Below the pieces are notes generated by a model. That model ran no database searches. It was not told where the DNA came from and saw only the letters and a program-made list of their open reading frames with translations. 64,000 nucleotides of DNA, from assembly GCA_040285825.1 (NCBI GenBank), contig JAUPSS010000001.1:3596001-3660000 (forward strand), written 5' to 3'. The first letter of the stretch is position 1; every line of letters begins with the position of its first letter. A program made the translations under genes and the position numbers. Below are positions 49,407-59,335 of this stretch, in pieces. This DNA comes from Eukaryota sp. TZLM1-RC (lineage: Eukaryota; Metamonada: BaSk clade).

Positions 49407-50525
49407 TTGCGATGCATTCGACATAGCTGTAGGCGGCGTCATATGGGAACAAATCGAACAAGTCGACGACCCCGGTACCCCCTGATCAACAGGAAATGTA
49501 GGCCTATCAGCTTCTTCAGCCGGTTGTTAACCAACTCGCAAAAGAACTGGCAAACAAACCAAAAGGAACTTTATGCCTTTCTGCTCATGTTAACTCAAAG
49601 TGGTTTTGAAAACTACTTAAAAGGAAGGAAACTGGTCATATTCACAGACCATCAAGACCTTACCTACATGTTCACGGCTCCTGAGAAGAACAGAATTGTA
49701 ACTAGATGGTTACCCATATTCTCTGAATTCTGCTTTGATTTGGTACATACCAAAGGGGAAGATAACTTCTGGGCTGATATGTTGTCTCGAATAGTTCCGC
49801 CTATAGACCATCAAGAGATCAACTATTTGTCCCATCAAATGGCTCCAAATTTTCATCCAATATTTTACATCGATAAAATTGATGGAACAGAAAATGAAAG
49901 ATACTACATCGAAGACTTAAACAACTTCAAACGTATCATGGTCATCAGAAAACGATGTTCCAACGACCTGCCTATTTTCGAGCCATGGCTCTGTAGGATT
50001 AGGTCGGAACAGAAGCTTGCCATAGCTTCCAAAGACCCCTCATTCAACAACTGTGTTCATAACAATCATCTTGATTTATATATGACTCACGACAACAAGA
50101 TAGTGATTCCCAAATCACTCATTAGGGACACCCTTAACTTGTTGCACGGACTTCTGCAAGGAGGCCATCCAAGCAAAGCTAAAAGCCTGAACAAGCTCAG
50201 GAATAGCGACTATTGGTGGCCAAACATGCTCACCGACATGAATAAGCACGTCCAAGAATGCCCCTCCTGTCAGAAAACTAAGCCAGTTCCCAAACTGCAT
50301 GTTCCCCCAACCGGTTCATTGTTGGCCTACAGACCTTTTGCTCGCGTCAGCGCCGACGTTGTTGGTCCTCTCCCAGAAGATCAAGAAGGCTACAAATACA
50401 TCCTCGTATTTATTGACAGCTTCTCCAGGTTCACGATCATCGTGCCTTTAAAAGAGATAAATGCCAATCTTACTGCAGATGCATTAATTTGGAAAGTCTG
50501 TGCCATCTTTGGTATTCCATTTTAA
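49407..50525 (+). CDS. Gypsy RNase H and integrase N-terminal part
   Basis: After a frameshift near 49484, the frame gives RPISFFSRLLTNSQKNW, QKELYAFLLML (catalytic Glu), VIFTDHQDLTYM (catalytic Asp) and NFWADMLSR of RNase H; the first Asp (SCDAFDIAVGGVIWE) lies upstream in the other frame. Then the integrase zinc finger (GGHPSKAK...CPSCQ) and the first catalytic Asp in VSADVVGPLPED. A TAA at 50523-50525 interrupts GIPF-xIHSDNGPEF. Confidence 0.75.
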   Translation: MRCIRHSCRRRHMGTNRTSRRPRYPLINRKCRPISFFSRLLTNSQKNWQTNQKELYAFLLMLTQSGFENYLKGRKLVIFTDHQDLTYMFTAPEKNRIVTRWLPIFSEFCFDLVHTKGEDNFWADMLSRIVPPIDHQEINYLSHQMAPNFHPIFYIDKIDGTENERYYIEDLNNFKRIMVIRKRCSNDLPIFEPWLCRIRSEQKLAIASKDPSFNNCVHNNHLDLYMTHDNKIVIPKSLIRDTLNLLHGLLQGGHPSKAKSLNKLRNSDYWWPNMLTDMNKHVQECPSCQKTKPVPKLHVPPTGSLLAYRPFARVSADVVGPLPEDQEGYKYILVFIDSFSRFTIIVPLKEINANLTADALIWKVCAIFGIPF

Positions 50526-50597
50526 ATCCACAGTGATAATGGACCCGAATTTTCCAAGGCTTTTTTTGACGAACTAAGCAAATTTTTAGGCATAGAG

Positions 50598-51473
50598 GTG
50601 TCAAAGTCAATTCCTAGTTTTTCTCAGTCCAACGGCTTGCTAGAGCGCCAACACAGAGACATCCTGCAAAATCTACGGAAATTGCTTGTAGACTTCAACG
50701 CCTACGATGTGTGGTCTGAATACTTGCCTTATGTGCAATTATTGATCAACTCTTCCAAGAGCTCAATTACCAACCACACTCCATACCAAGTGATCTTTGG
50801 CTCAGATGTGTCTCCTAGATCAGACCCTGGCAAAATTCTTGAAATCATTGAAAGCTCGACGTCTGAGTCATCCTTTATTCAAGAAATTCAATCTAAATTT
50901 CGAAGGTTGAAAGAGAAACAGGAAAAGGCAGCACACCATCAAGCTTCCAAAGCTTCCAAGCTAACTGGATCGACAACTCCAAACCCTTTTGAAGTTGGTC
51001 AATTGGTATTGAGAGCATCTGGCTCTTCCGCTAAGCTTCATGGAGACTATTTAGGACCCTTCCTAATTACTGAAATCGTATCCAATTCGTCTGTGAATAT
51101 TAAGAATCTCTGCACCGGTACGATTGTCCAAGCTAGCGTTAAACATTTAGCACCCTGGCACTCCAGCTTGCCCACCAACGATGAGTTCGACTCTTGGGTC
51201 ACTGCAGGTGATGTCGAAGAACACATCATTGAAAAAGTGCTCAGTCAAGACGGTGACTTTTGCCAAGTGCAATGGCCTGGAAAAGAGATCACCACTGAAC
51301 ACATGTCTACAGTCCAAAATACTGCCGCGTATAAAGACTTCATCAAGACTTCAAATGCACGTCGCCGTACTAAATCCGCTCCTCCCAAGAAGCGTACCAA
51401 TTCCAACGGTTCACCTCCTGTGACTAGAGCTTCCAGGGCTCGTCGCTCGAAAGAGAGGAAAAGGCAGTGTTAG
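50598..51473 (+). CDS. Gypsy integrase C-terminal part with chromodomain-like tail
   Basis: Same frame as the preceding part beyond the TAA. HSDNGPEF (second Asp, ~50534) precedes it; SQSNGLLERQHRD carries the catalytic Glu. A GPY/F-like module (LHGDYLGPFLITEIV) and a chromodomain-like segment (EEHIIEKVLSQDGDFCQVQW) follow, then a basic tail. Its stop TAG overlaps the candidate LTR start. Confidence 0.75.
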   Translation: MSKSIPSFSQSNGLLERQHRDILQNLRKLLVDFNAYDVWSEYLPYVQLLINSSKSSITNHTPYQVIFGSDVSPRSDPGKILEIIESSTSESSFIQEIQSKFRRLKEKQEKAAHHQASKASKLTGSTTPNPFEVGQLVLRASGSSAKLHGDYLGPFLITEIVSNSSVNIKNLCTGTIVQASVKHLAPWHSSLPTNDEFDSWVTAGDVEEHIIEKVLSQDGDFCQVQWPGKEITTEHMSTVQNTAAYKDFIKTSNARRRTKSAPPKKRTNSNGSPPVTRASRARRSKERKRQC

Positions 51474-51583
51474 TCTTGAATAGTATTTATAGTTTATTTG
51501 TATAGTTTATTAGTATTCCGCCTATTAATTTAAGAAGAGAGAATACAATTCCTCTTCGTAATAAATTTCATTACTTTTCTACA
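51468..51583 (+). repeat. Candidate Gypsy 3' LTR, 116 bp
   Basis: TGTTAG at the integrase stop codon to TCTACA, canonical TG...CA ends. No partner LTR is present to confirm it. 33 further bases (51584-51616) belong to neither the LTR nor lineage A. Confidence 0.45.
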
Positions 51584-51616
51584 GTATGTCTAACATTAAC
51601 GAGCAAAGACCATCAT

Positions 51617-51800
51617 TTATGGCGTTCTCGAATTCAATTTGCCATTATTAATAGATTACCTCCGTTTTTCAATCGAATAAGAGGAGCTTTAGCTAGCCAG
51701 CAAGCAGATCAAAATTTTGTAGAGGAAATCTTGGTTCAATGATATTCGTCCCATTAGTTATGAATTAATTTAATTAAGTGTGCATGTTCTATAAATATTT
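51617..51800 (+). pseudogene. Lineage A 3' end right of Gypsy
   Basis: Continues lineage A from the LWRSRIQF-equivalent region through the stop region and the 3' UTR (GTCCCATTAGTTATGAATT). Followed directly by a lineage B 3' piece. Confidence 0.65.
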
Positions 51801-51910
51801 TTTTATTTTAAGGGGATGGCGAAAATGTTTTCTGATGCTTTGCCTTCTCTCTTGCATCTCACTATGAGAGAGTTGCATCTAGTTGTTTTGCTTGGGTAGA
51901 GAAGTATTAT
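51801..51910 (+). mobile_element. Lineage B 3' end scrap
   Basis: Decayed AAGGGGATGGCGAAAATG ... ACTATGAGAGAGTTGCATC, the end of the B coding region. Confidence 0.5.
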
Positions 51911-51999
51911 TCAGAAAAAGAATAGATTCCATGCATGAAAAAGAATGGATTCCATATACAACTCTTTCAATTATATTGCAGTGTAGTATAAATAACAAG

Positions 52000-52081
52000 G
52001 CTGATATATCCAAGTGGTTACGGAGGTTGACTTGAAATCAACTGGGCTATGCCCGCGCAGGTTCGAATCCTGCTGTCAGCG
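52000..52081 (+). tRNA. tRNA-Ser (TGA)
   Basis: 82 nt. Acceptor GCTGATA with TGTCAGC (one G-T pair) and discriminator G; anticodon stem GTTGA/TCAAC around CTTGAAA (anticodon TGA); long variable arm (CTGGGCTATGCCCGC), as expected for serine; T loop GTTCGAATC. No intron. TTTT follows at 52089-52092. Confidence 0.92.
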
Positions 52082-52129
52082 TTGAATCATTTTACTAATA
52101 AAGTGACTCAAAACAAGACGCAAGACTTT

Positions 52130-52575
52130 TCCAAAATGATCAAATGATTTCCCTAATCAATTCAAAAATTCTGCACCAGTGTCTTTTTAATTTGCAGTTT
52201 TGTTGTAAATCCTTCAGTAAAGATTGTCGAAAATTTTTGGAAGCTTGGATTTTAATTTTGTCTTGACCTGGCTAAGAGAACAAATCCCGCTTTTACAAAT
52301 AATTTACAAGATATGAGGTGATAGTATTTTCCGCTTTAGTAACAACCATTCCTCAAGTTAATGGAACTCTTTTATTGGAACTGATTCTGGTAACGAACAA
52401 GGCCATAAAAAAACATCTCATTCTCATTGCAGTGGTCCATTGGTGATCGTTAAGTAGAACGACAGTTTCTGATGCCTTGCTTTCTGGTTGACCACACTAT
52501 GAGAGAGTTGGATCTAGGTGCTTTGTTTTGGGAGAAACGGACTATTTAGTTGTTGATTTGCGAGTTATTTAAAAC
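52130..52575 (+). mobile_element. Decayed lineage B and C scraps
   Basis: Recognisable B pieces (TTTAATTTGCAGTTTTGTTG; ACTATGAGAGAGTTGGATC) with a C piece in minus orientation near 52385-52445 (GCAGTGGTCCATTGG). No open frame. Older than the copies elsewhere. Confidence 0.5.
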
Positions 52576-52737
52576 TCTATTTATTATATAGAATGCTTTC
52601 ACCTTGAGTGAATTGTCCCACAGAGAGGTTCAATACTGAGATAATCAGTATAACTATTGGTTCAAATTAAAGTGTAACAAATGATGGGAGATTCAAAATA
52701 ATTTTCCTGATACACATTTTATTCAAACAAAATTATA

Positions 52738-53221
52738 AAAAACTAAAAATCAATCTCCTCATACTCCACATCTACTATAGAAGACATACAATAGAGCTGA
52801 TCACGAACTGCATCATGCACTTTTGATCTAAAAGTAATAAAGCGATTACAATTAAATAAATGGGTTGGAGTGACAGACTTTCCACATTTACAAATTAATC
52901 CATGAGGAAGATTATCAGGCCAAATAAAAGATCGAAGACGCATAGATAACAAAAAGCAAGGGTCATTGAGAAACAAACCATAAACTCTTGGTACTTGATT
53001 AATCAAACAAGAGGCAGAACTATCACAAACATCCAGTAAAAGATTTGCAAAATCAGGATTTTTTTTCTTGGCCATGCCAAGACGTACTTCATAATCCAAG
53101 CCTTCAAATATTACTGCCAATTTTTGTTGAAGCTTCTTCACACAATACCTTAAATTAACTCAATTTCGTGGAGGAATCTCTTGAACTGAGTCGGGAAAGC
53201 ATCAAATTTGTGGAAAAACAC
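52738..53221 (-). pseudogene. Lineage G retroelement with internal RLE deletion
   Basis: Open frame 53141-52743 (132 aa): FEGLDYEVRLGMAKKKNPDF, CKCGKSVTPTHLFNC, HDAVRDQLYCM, then directly SSIVDVEYEEIDF and TAG. The RLE core and the C-terminal block are deleted. It is related to B but distinct. A 3' tail lies near 52738. Confidence 0.6.
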
Positions 53222-53225
53222 CAAA

Positions 53226-54003
53226 TTTGTGGTGCAATTTTATTAAATTAATGCAGAAAAAGATATTAAAAGTTTTTGAAAACTTGGATTTCACTGTTCG
53301 TCTTAGCTTGGCTGAAGAAACGAATTTCGTTTTTGCAAACTTTTTAATTGATCTTAAGGAAAGTAGCTCAAGTTGTCTTATTTCCCAGATTCCAAATGTA
53401 TATGGTTTATTATTAAATGATCATAAATGGACAACTGCCTTCAGGATGAGTTGTTTTCTGTCGCCATGTAGTGTGCCAAATGATTTGATTTGTCGTTGTG
53501 GTCAGCTCATCAATCTGAAGCATTTATTCAATTGCAAATTTAATATTACATATCGCTCAGTTGCTCACGATGCTGTTAGAAACCAACTATACGCTATGTG
53601 CAAAAGTCATCACATTGAAGCTTTTGTTGAACCACTTGTGCAAAGGTTGTCATCTGAAAATGAAGATGAAAATTCTTTTGGGGAACGCCGTGCTGATTAA
53701 TTACCCTGGGTTTGATGGTATGATCAATGTTGTTGATGTTGTCACTGTTGATGTTTGTAAAGACTCATCAATTGATTTTGCTAACAAAGGTGAAACTCCA
53801 CTTCGCTTTGCTGAAAAGAGCAAAATCAAAAAGTACAATGAACCCTTATCTCAGCTAGAATGTGTTGAGCATGTCAAGTATCAGCTGGTTACATTTGCTG
53901 TTTCTCTTTTTGGTAACACTGGAATATCTGGCATTAAATTTCTCCAAGGTTTCAGAAGTTTAATAAAAGAAAGAGCAGGAAAAGTTTATTTTCAACGCTA
54001 ACA
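53226..54003 (+). pseudogene. Lineage F retroelement: knuckle and RLE
   Basis: Frame 53227-53700 carries VFENLDFTVRLSLAEETN, CRCGQLINLKHLFNC, HDAVRNQLYAMCKSHHIEAF, VEPLVQRL and GERRAD; a frame slip (53561-54001) then gives YPGFDGMINVVDVVTVDVCKD, KIKKYNEPLSQLE and part of the C-terminal block. It is the only copy of this part of lineage F here. Confidence 0.65.
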
Positions 54004-54004
54004 A

Positions 54005-54200
54005 AACATTAAACAAAAAACTAGAACTCAATATCCTCAATACACGCATCAACATCATCAAATCTTTTAAGCGCGCGATTTTCATACTATATTCCTAATT
54101 GTAACAGTGCTTTGGTCAACATTTCTGGAATTGCTTTAAGAATACTAAAAACAATTCTATTGTGCCAGAAACTGAAGTTCAATTCTATTAAAATAATCCT
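54005..54200 (-). pseudogene. Lineage F 3' end, inverted
   Basis: Minus frame FWHNRIVFSILKAIPEML to FDDVDACIEDIEF and stop. It completes the C-terminal block missing from the + copy and forms a tail-to-tail pair with it, immediately before the next host gene. Confidence 0.55.
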
Positions 54201-54222
54201 ATTATGTTTTGTAAAGACCTGG

Positions 54223-55464
54223 ATGACATCACCTCATCTGGTAATAACACTGCTTCGTTCCAAGCCTAAACTGCTCGCCTTGTTTCTCTTCATCTGTGCA
54301 CTTTCTTTTGTCATAATCTCTTTTTTTCACTTATCATCATCATATTACCCATATTCACTTCCTGATTACAATCCCTTGGGGGAACTTGCGGAAAGTGCTT
54401 CCTCTGAAGAACCTTCTCACTCGAAAATCCCTTCGGTTCGTCCTCCACTTGTACCTAAACCATCACCCCATAACTCCAATTCCGATCCCTACAACAATCC
54501 AAACTGCACTTACCTTTACCCCTCTTCTCCATTGAAGTTCTCAACCTCCCGTGACGTCATTTTTGCTTCGTTGGCAATCTTCAAAGATAAGAGTAGAATG
54601 AGTGGTCATTTCGCGGCGGATACCTATAGACTTTTATTATCTCACAGCAAGTCTCAAATGAAAGCTAGGTTAGTGTTATTTGTGGATGATAGGTTGAACA
54701 CTGACAAGGAGTTACTATCTGTTTTTGATGAATTCTCTGCGAATTTAGAAATTGTATGGGTAAAGGTAGAATTTCCCATGGTAGCTTATAGGTTTGTTTT
54801 CTATTTGAATTATTTGAAAAACATGACTGATTCAATTGATAGAGTAATGTTGATAGATGCTAGGGACTCGCTGTTTCTTGCAGATCCTTTTCCCTTCTTC
54901 CCACCTAACCAAATCACTGTGAACCCTCAGGGATGCGATGGAACCCATGGCTTCCACAAGAGTGGTTGGACTCCTAATTGGGTCGATAAGTTTTACGGAA
55001 GACAGCATGGTGTGTCCTTTAGAGCAAAGAAGTTACCAGTCCTCAATGTTGGAACCATCTTCGGCGATTGTGTCCAAATGGTGAAGTTTTTGAAAGTTAT
55101 GGAGACGCAAATGGAAAAGTCTAGAGCTGGATTCAAAAGAGCAACATTTGGATTAGACCAAGCCGCTCTTAACTATGCTTTCCATTTAGGTTTCTTTGAC
55201 ACTGTTGGTGTAAAGGTGGGTTTGCTCATTGAAAAGGATTCTCCTATTGCCTTGTATATCAGATGCAATGAGGGATCTGTTGATGGAAATGGGTATTACT
55301 TGAATTCAAACGGATGTCCCTTAGCGATGCTTCATGGTTACGATCGGTCGGCGAAGTTTTTGGCTCAAGTTGTCAAAGACTTTCCTATTCCGGAAGGCTG
55401 GAGTACGTCACGTGCAGAAGATAACAAAATAAAAGTTGATTCTGATGGTAAAGTTGTTTCTTAG
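54223..55464 (+). CDS. Type II membrane glycosyltransferase-like protein
   Basis: 413 aa from MTSPHLVITLLRSK; the longer upstream start (54112) lies in retroelement sequence and is rejected. A signal anchor (LLALFLFICALSFVIISFF, residues ~17-36) is followed by a Ser/Pro-rich stem and a luminal domain: DVIFASLAIF, VMLIDARDSLFLADPFPFF (a DxD-like motif), NVGTIFGD and FGLDQAALNYAFHLGFFDT. This arrangement fits a GT-A-fold transferase in the Golgi. The family and sugar are not identified. Confidence 0.6.
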   Translation: MTSPHLVITLLRSKPKLLALFLFICALSFVIISFFHLSSSYYPYSLPDYNPLGELAESASSEEPSHSKIPSVRPPLVPKPSPHNSNSDPYNNPNCTYLYPSSPLKFSTSRDVIFASLAIFKDKSRMSGHFAADTYRLLLSHSKSQMKARLVLFVDDRLNTDKELLSVFDEFSANLEIVWVKVEFPMVAYRFVFYLNYLKNMTDSIDRVMLIDARDSLFLADPFPFFPPNQITVNPQGCDGTHGFHKSGWTPNWVDKFYGRQHGVSFRAKKLPVLNVGTIFGDCVQMVKFLKVMETQMEKSRAGFKRATFGLDQAALNYAFHLGFFDTVGVKVGLLIEKDSPIALYIRCNEGSVDGNGYYLNSNGCPLAMLHGYDRSAKFLAQVVKDFPIPEGWSTSRAEDNKIKVDSDGKVVS

Positions 55465-55967
55465 GACTTTTTGTTGTGGGTTTCTCCAGTTATTAGTTTA
55501 TAGTTGTTTTAAATTTTCTTGAGGTTGTTATTTGTTTATTGTTTGTATTTTATTTTTTGTCTTAGCTAATTTTTTGAAAGTAAAAGTTCAATTAATTTTA
55601 ATTTAATTGTCTTGTATATTATGCAACATTAATTTGTTTCAAAGCTTCATTTCCAACCGTGAGGGGTGGAGACGAATACTACCAATCAGATACACTTCAC
55701 AGTGAATATTGAATGGACATACTGCAAAGCCTACATTGCGTGTCAAGAAGATAAAATGAAACGAGTGGGAGATTGTATTGTTCTAGAGGAGAAATGGGCT
55801 CACTGAGATTGGTGACCAATTATTCGAGGATTCTAGAACGTCTGTGGACGGTCTCACAAAGAATGAAAGTTCTTGGAATAAGTTTGAATGATGCTTGACG
55901 AAAATATGCATTTAAAATGAAAACCACAGACGTATAATTTCAACCAGGTATCGGAAGAAATAAATGA
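55465..55967. other. Intergenic, nothing recognised
   Basis: About 500 bp downstream of the transferase gene; no feature except the left copy of the E3 target duplication at its end. Confidence 0.5.
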
Positions 55968-55981
55968 AATTTTATTTTATT

Positions 55982-56258
55982 TGCCTTTTCGATTTTTGGC
56001 AACATTGGACAATCCGCCTTGAATTTCATCAATGATTTTGGTAATATATGTCGTTCAAGTGGTAAGAATTTTGCAGAGAATTTATGGAAAAATCGTATCA
56101 TTTTCGCTTTGTACAGAAGTGTTCCCAAGTACTTGAGTTTAATGATGTCTAAACTTTATAAGGATTCATCAAGAGTTGGCGTGGAGAATTTAGTTTCTTA
56201 TGTGTTTTAGTTTGTTTTGTTTTTATTTGATTCTTTATATAAATGGTTTAATAAATAC
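55982..56258 (+). mobile_element. Very short lineage E 3' end with 14-bp target duplication
   Basis: AATTTTATTTTATT at 55968-55981 and 56259-56272. The insert encodes FSIFGNIGQSA to VENLVSYVF and TAG (open 56019-56210) and the E tail. It is a 277-bp, extremely 5'-truncated copy, nearly the same as the end of the element at 32242. Confidence 0.7.
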
Positions 56259-56476
56259 AATTTTATTTTATTCCATTTTTATTTTTAATTATTTCTGGCA
56301 CATTTTCAGCTGTCAGAAATAAAATAGTATTTCAGAAACAAAAGTTTCATTTTCTCATCGTTTTCAGGTCACTTTTCGCCAGGAAAAAGATGGTCAGGAT
56401 GATTGTGTTTTCCATTATTCTATTTTTGATCTTAAGTTTTCTAAATAAAATAAAGTAAAATTTGGTTTTATTTTAG

Positions 56477-57910
56477 TTAAATTTTAATTATTTCTTTTAC
56501 GAAGAAACAAAACAAAACAAACAAAAACACATAAGGTACAAAATTCTCCACGCCAACTCTTGATGAATCCTTAAATAGCTTGGATCTCATTAAATTTAAG
56601 TATTTGGGAACACTTCTGTACAAAGCAAAAACGATACGATTCTTCCATAAATTACCTGCAAAGTTCTTAGCATTTGAACGACATAAATTATCAAAATTAT
56701 TGAGAAAATTCAAGGCAGACTGTCCTATGTTTCCAAAAATCGAGAAGGCAAAAGGAACAAACGACAACTTCGAGTAAAGGTTCTTGTTTAAATCATTTAA
56801 TATCTCAGTATATTTGTCTCGTTTACGGTCCTCAGCCTGTTGTAATGACGATTAGAACTAACTAAAAAATCATCACGAAAAATAAAAGCAAAGGATCAAC
56901 TGTAGTAAAATCACCAAAAACTTGAGAAGAATCCACAAAAGCAGCAATTAAATCACCTCGACGTGCCTTAAACATATTGTGATCGCTATAATGCTTCAAC
57001 AACGGTTCTACTTTGCAACTAAAATTGTAACATTTAAACATCTCATATGTCACATCACGAACGGCAGTATGAAGAACTGACCGATATTGAAGAAATTTCG
57101 TACAACTTACAATATGACGGAAATTGACAGTCGGTTTTTCGTTACAAATACAAACAGAATTATCCAAGAGTCCACTTGATAACATACCCAATTTCAAACG
57201 CATTTTTTGTTTCCAAGCTTCTTTTGTAAAGTCAAGACCAAATGTCCTTGATTGCTGAGATATTAAATTAGTGCAATTCTGGATGTCGGATAAAAAGGCA
57301 GCAAAGACGGGATTATTAATCTTAGTTACAGTAAGCTGTTTAGAGAAATCCAGGTCTTCAAAACCATTTAAAACAGACTTCTGTAATTTCACAACATCAA
57401 GATGAAGATTAGTCAAAGATCTCGAAAGTACCGAAGGCATACTTGAAGGAAAACACTTATTCCTCACATCAATAGGTAGTTCATGCACCATGTTTTCGAG
57501 TGAAATCAATAAAGGATGTGATTTATTCATAGGAATTTAATCAAACCGGAGTTTCCACTCAAAAAGAAAATTTTTGATACCACCAATGAAAGTACTTTTG
57601 CATAAATACTCTGCTTTTGAAAAACCAACTCCAGCAAACTTTGTACTAAAAAATGCATGATAAGGAATTGTTGATGGACAAACTTCCACTAAATCTCCTA
57701 CAAAATTGTTCTCAGAGCATTAAAGTGACGTGTAAAATCATGTGAACTTGTAGGAGATAAAGAACGAAGAAGGTGATTAATTTTTGATCCAAAACACACA
57801 TTCAGGACCGAAAACGCTAAATGCTTGTCAATTTTTAGTTCTTGAATAGCTAAAAGTTGCTCTTCGATTTTTCCTAAAATACCTGTCAAAATCAATTCAA
57901 TTTTTTCACT
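56477..57910 (-). pseudogene. Lineage E copy 2 (RT thumb to 3' end)
   Basis: Open pieces 57895-57698 (thumb), 57530-56862 (222 aa with CICNEKPTVNFRHIVSC knuckle, EPLLKHYSD, RRGDLIAAFVDSSQV, DFTTVDP) and 56767-56477 (FVPFAFSIFGNIGQSALNFL). In-frame stops and slips separate them. It is diverged from the 32242 copy. Confidence 0.7.
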
Positions 57911-58037
57911 ATTTTGATTCTGTTTTTATTTATTTCTTGTCATTTTGAAACTCAAAATATATTCCCATTTATTTTCTTCTTTTTTTAATCAATCACACTT
58001 TTATTCAACAACGAATATGAAAACATAAAATACACAA

Positions 58038-58514
58038 TTAAAACTCCACATCCTCAAAACCTGCCTCCACTACATCAAAACAATTAATTGCCAAAGATTC
58101 AGAAAATTTCCCAAAAGAAGACAGTGAATCAGAAATCAGTTTTACCATTCCCTTAAAAACAGAAAATACAATCCTGTTTTGCCAGTAAACACGATTGAAA
58201 ATTCTTCCAGTTCTTTCCTTTACAACAACAGCAACATCTTCAAGGAAAGCCATAGCAGCCTTGCCCAAAGATCCAAGCAAAGAAAATACAAGGGAACATA
58301 AATTATATTGTGCATGAGAATTTTCATTAATCGAGGAAATGGGTTTCGCATATTTAGCAATTTTATATTTTTCGCCTGCAAGAAGAGGATTATTTACATC
58401 TGAGTTAATGAGATGTTCATTAGAGGAATTACAAGGGTCAATAGACATGGCGTCTAAAATAGTAAAACTACCATTTAAACCGGGAACAACTAGATCACCT
58501 CTTGTCAGACCCAT
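58038..58514 (-). CDS. Lineage D RLE fragment, 158 aa
   Basis: MGLTRGDLVVPG, ILDAMSIDPCN, KIAKYAKP and the C-terminal block to AGFEDVEF. A base change near 58610 and the join at 58640 cut off the upstream part. Counterpart of 36511-37089. Confidence 0.55.
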   Translation of the reverse strand: MGLTRGDLVVPGLNGSFTILDAMSIDPCNSSNEHLINSDVNNPLLAGEKYKIAKYAKPISSINENSHAQYNLCSLVFSLLGSLGKAAMAFLEDVAVVVKERTGRIFNRVYWQNRIVFSVFKGMVKLISDSLSSFGKFSESLAINCFDVVEAGFEDVEF

Positions 58515-58640
58515 AGAAGCTCTGTTGTAGCGCGTACTATCAATATTGGGGTCATCAAGAATTAATTTTGATAACAGGGGTTCTAAAAAGGAATCTACTC
58601 GATATGATTTTCACATTACATAAATTTGGTCCCTGACGTT

Positions 58641-59308
58641 ATATATCTTCTTTAGATATAGAAAAGCATATTAAATTTTTCATGCTTAAAATTTGCTACA
58701 CTGGGAGAATAACCCACATTTTGAGATCTTGTGCTCCCTCCATAGCATTAGATTTTTGTTGTTCATTTAATTCATTGAGAACAGGATTTTTTGCTGATTT
58801 ATTGGATGTAGAACCAGGAATGTTGAAAAGTCACTTATTTGCTTCAGCAAATTTGGGTGGTATTGGATTTACTAAATCTTCAATTTTGTGTCAATCAGCA
58901 TTCTTGGGTGGTGGCAAAAATTTTATTTATGAATTTTCTCGTAGATTTCCTGATGATTCTCATCTGTTAGTTCCCAATTGCAGTCCTTATTTGTATGAGT
59001 TATCTTGTGAACTTGAAAAATTGCCACCACAAATTTGGACCAAATGTTTTCCCCAATCAATTCAAGAAATTCCAAACCGATCTCTTTTTAATTTACAGTT
59101 TTGCTGTAAAAAGCTTCAACAAAAATTGTCAAAGATTTTTGAAAGCTTGGATTTTGATGTTAGACTTGGCTTGGCCAAGAAAAAGAATCCCGCTTTTGCA
59201 AATCTTTTACAAGATATGTGTGACAGTACTTCTTCTGCCTTAGTAACAACAATTCCACAAGTTTATGGTACTCTCTTAACCGATTCTGCTTGGACTCCAA
59301 CTTTTTAA
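58641..59308 (+). pseudogene. Inverted lineage B fragment in D composite 2
   Basis: Same ends as 37116-37781, from TTCTTTAGATATAG to SAWT; open 58682-59308. A few base differences from the first copy. Confidence 0.65.
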
Positions 59309-59335
59309 ATTCAACAACAAATATGAAATACACAA

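Larger units (their letters stand above)
49381..51583 (+). mobile_element. Ty3/Gypsy LTR retrotransposon fragment (RNase H, integrase, chromodomain, 3' LTR)
   Basis: Starts inside RNase H, runs through integrase and a chromodomain-like tail, and ends in a candidate LTR. RT, protease and Gag are missing. It replaces about 700 bp of lineage A: the flanks correspond to 46924 and 47624 of the intact copy. It is visibly richer in G+C than its surroundings. Confidence 0.8.

Noticed and set aside
54112-54222. Upstream start of the glycosyltransferase-like gene
   Set aside because: Those 37 codons overlap inverted lineage F sequence; the next methionine gives a standard signal anchor.
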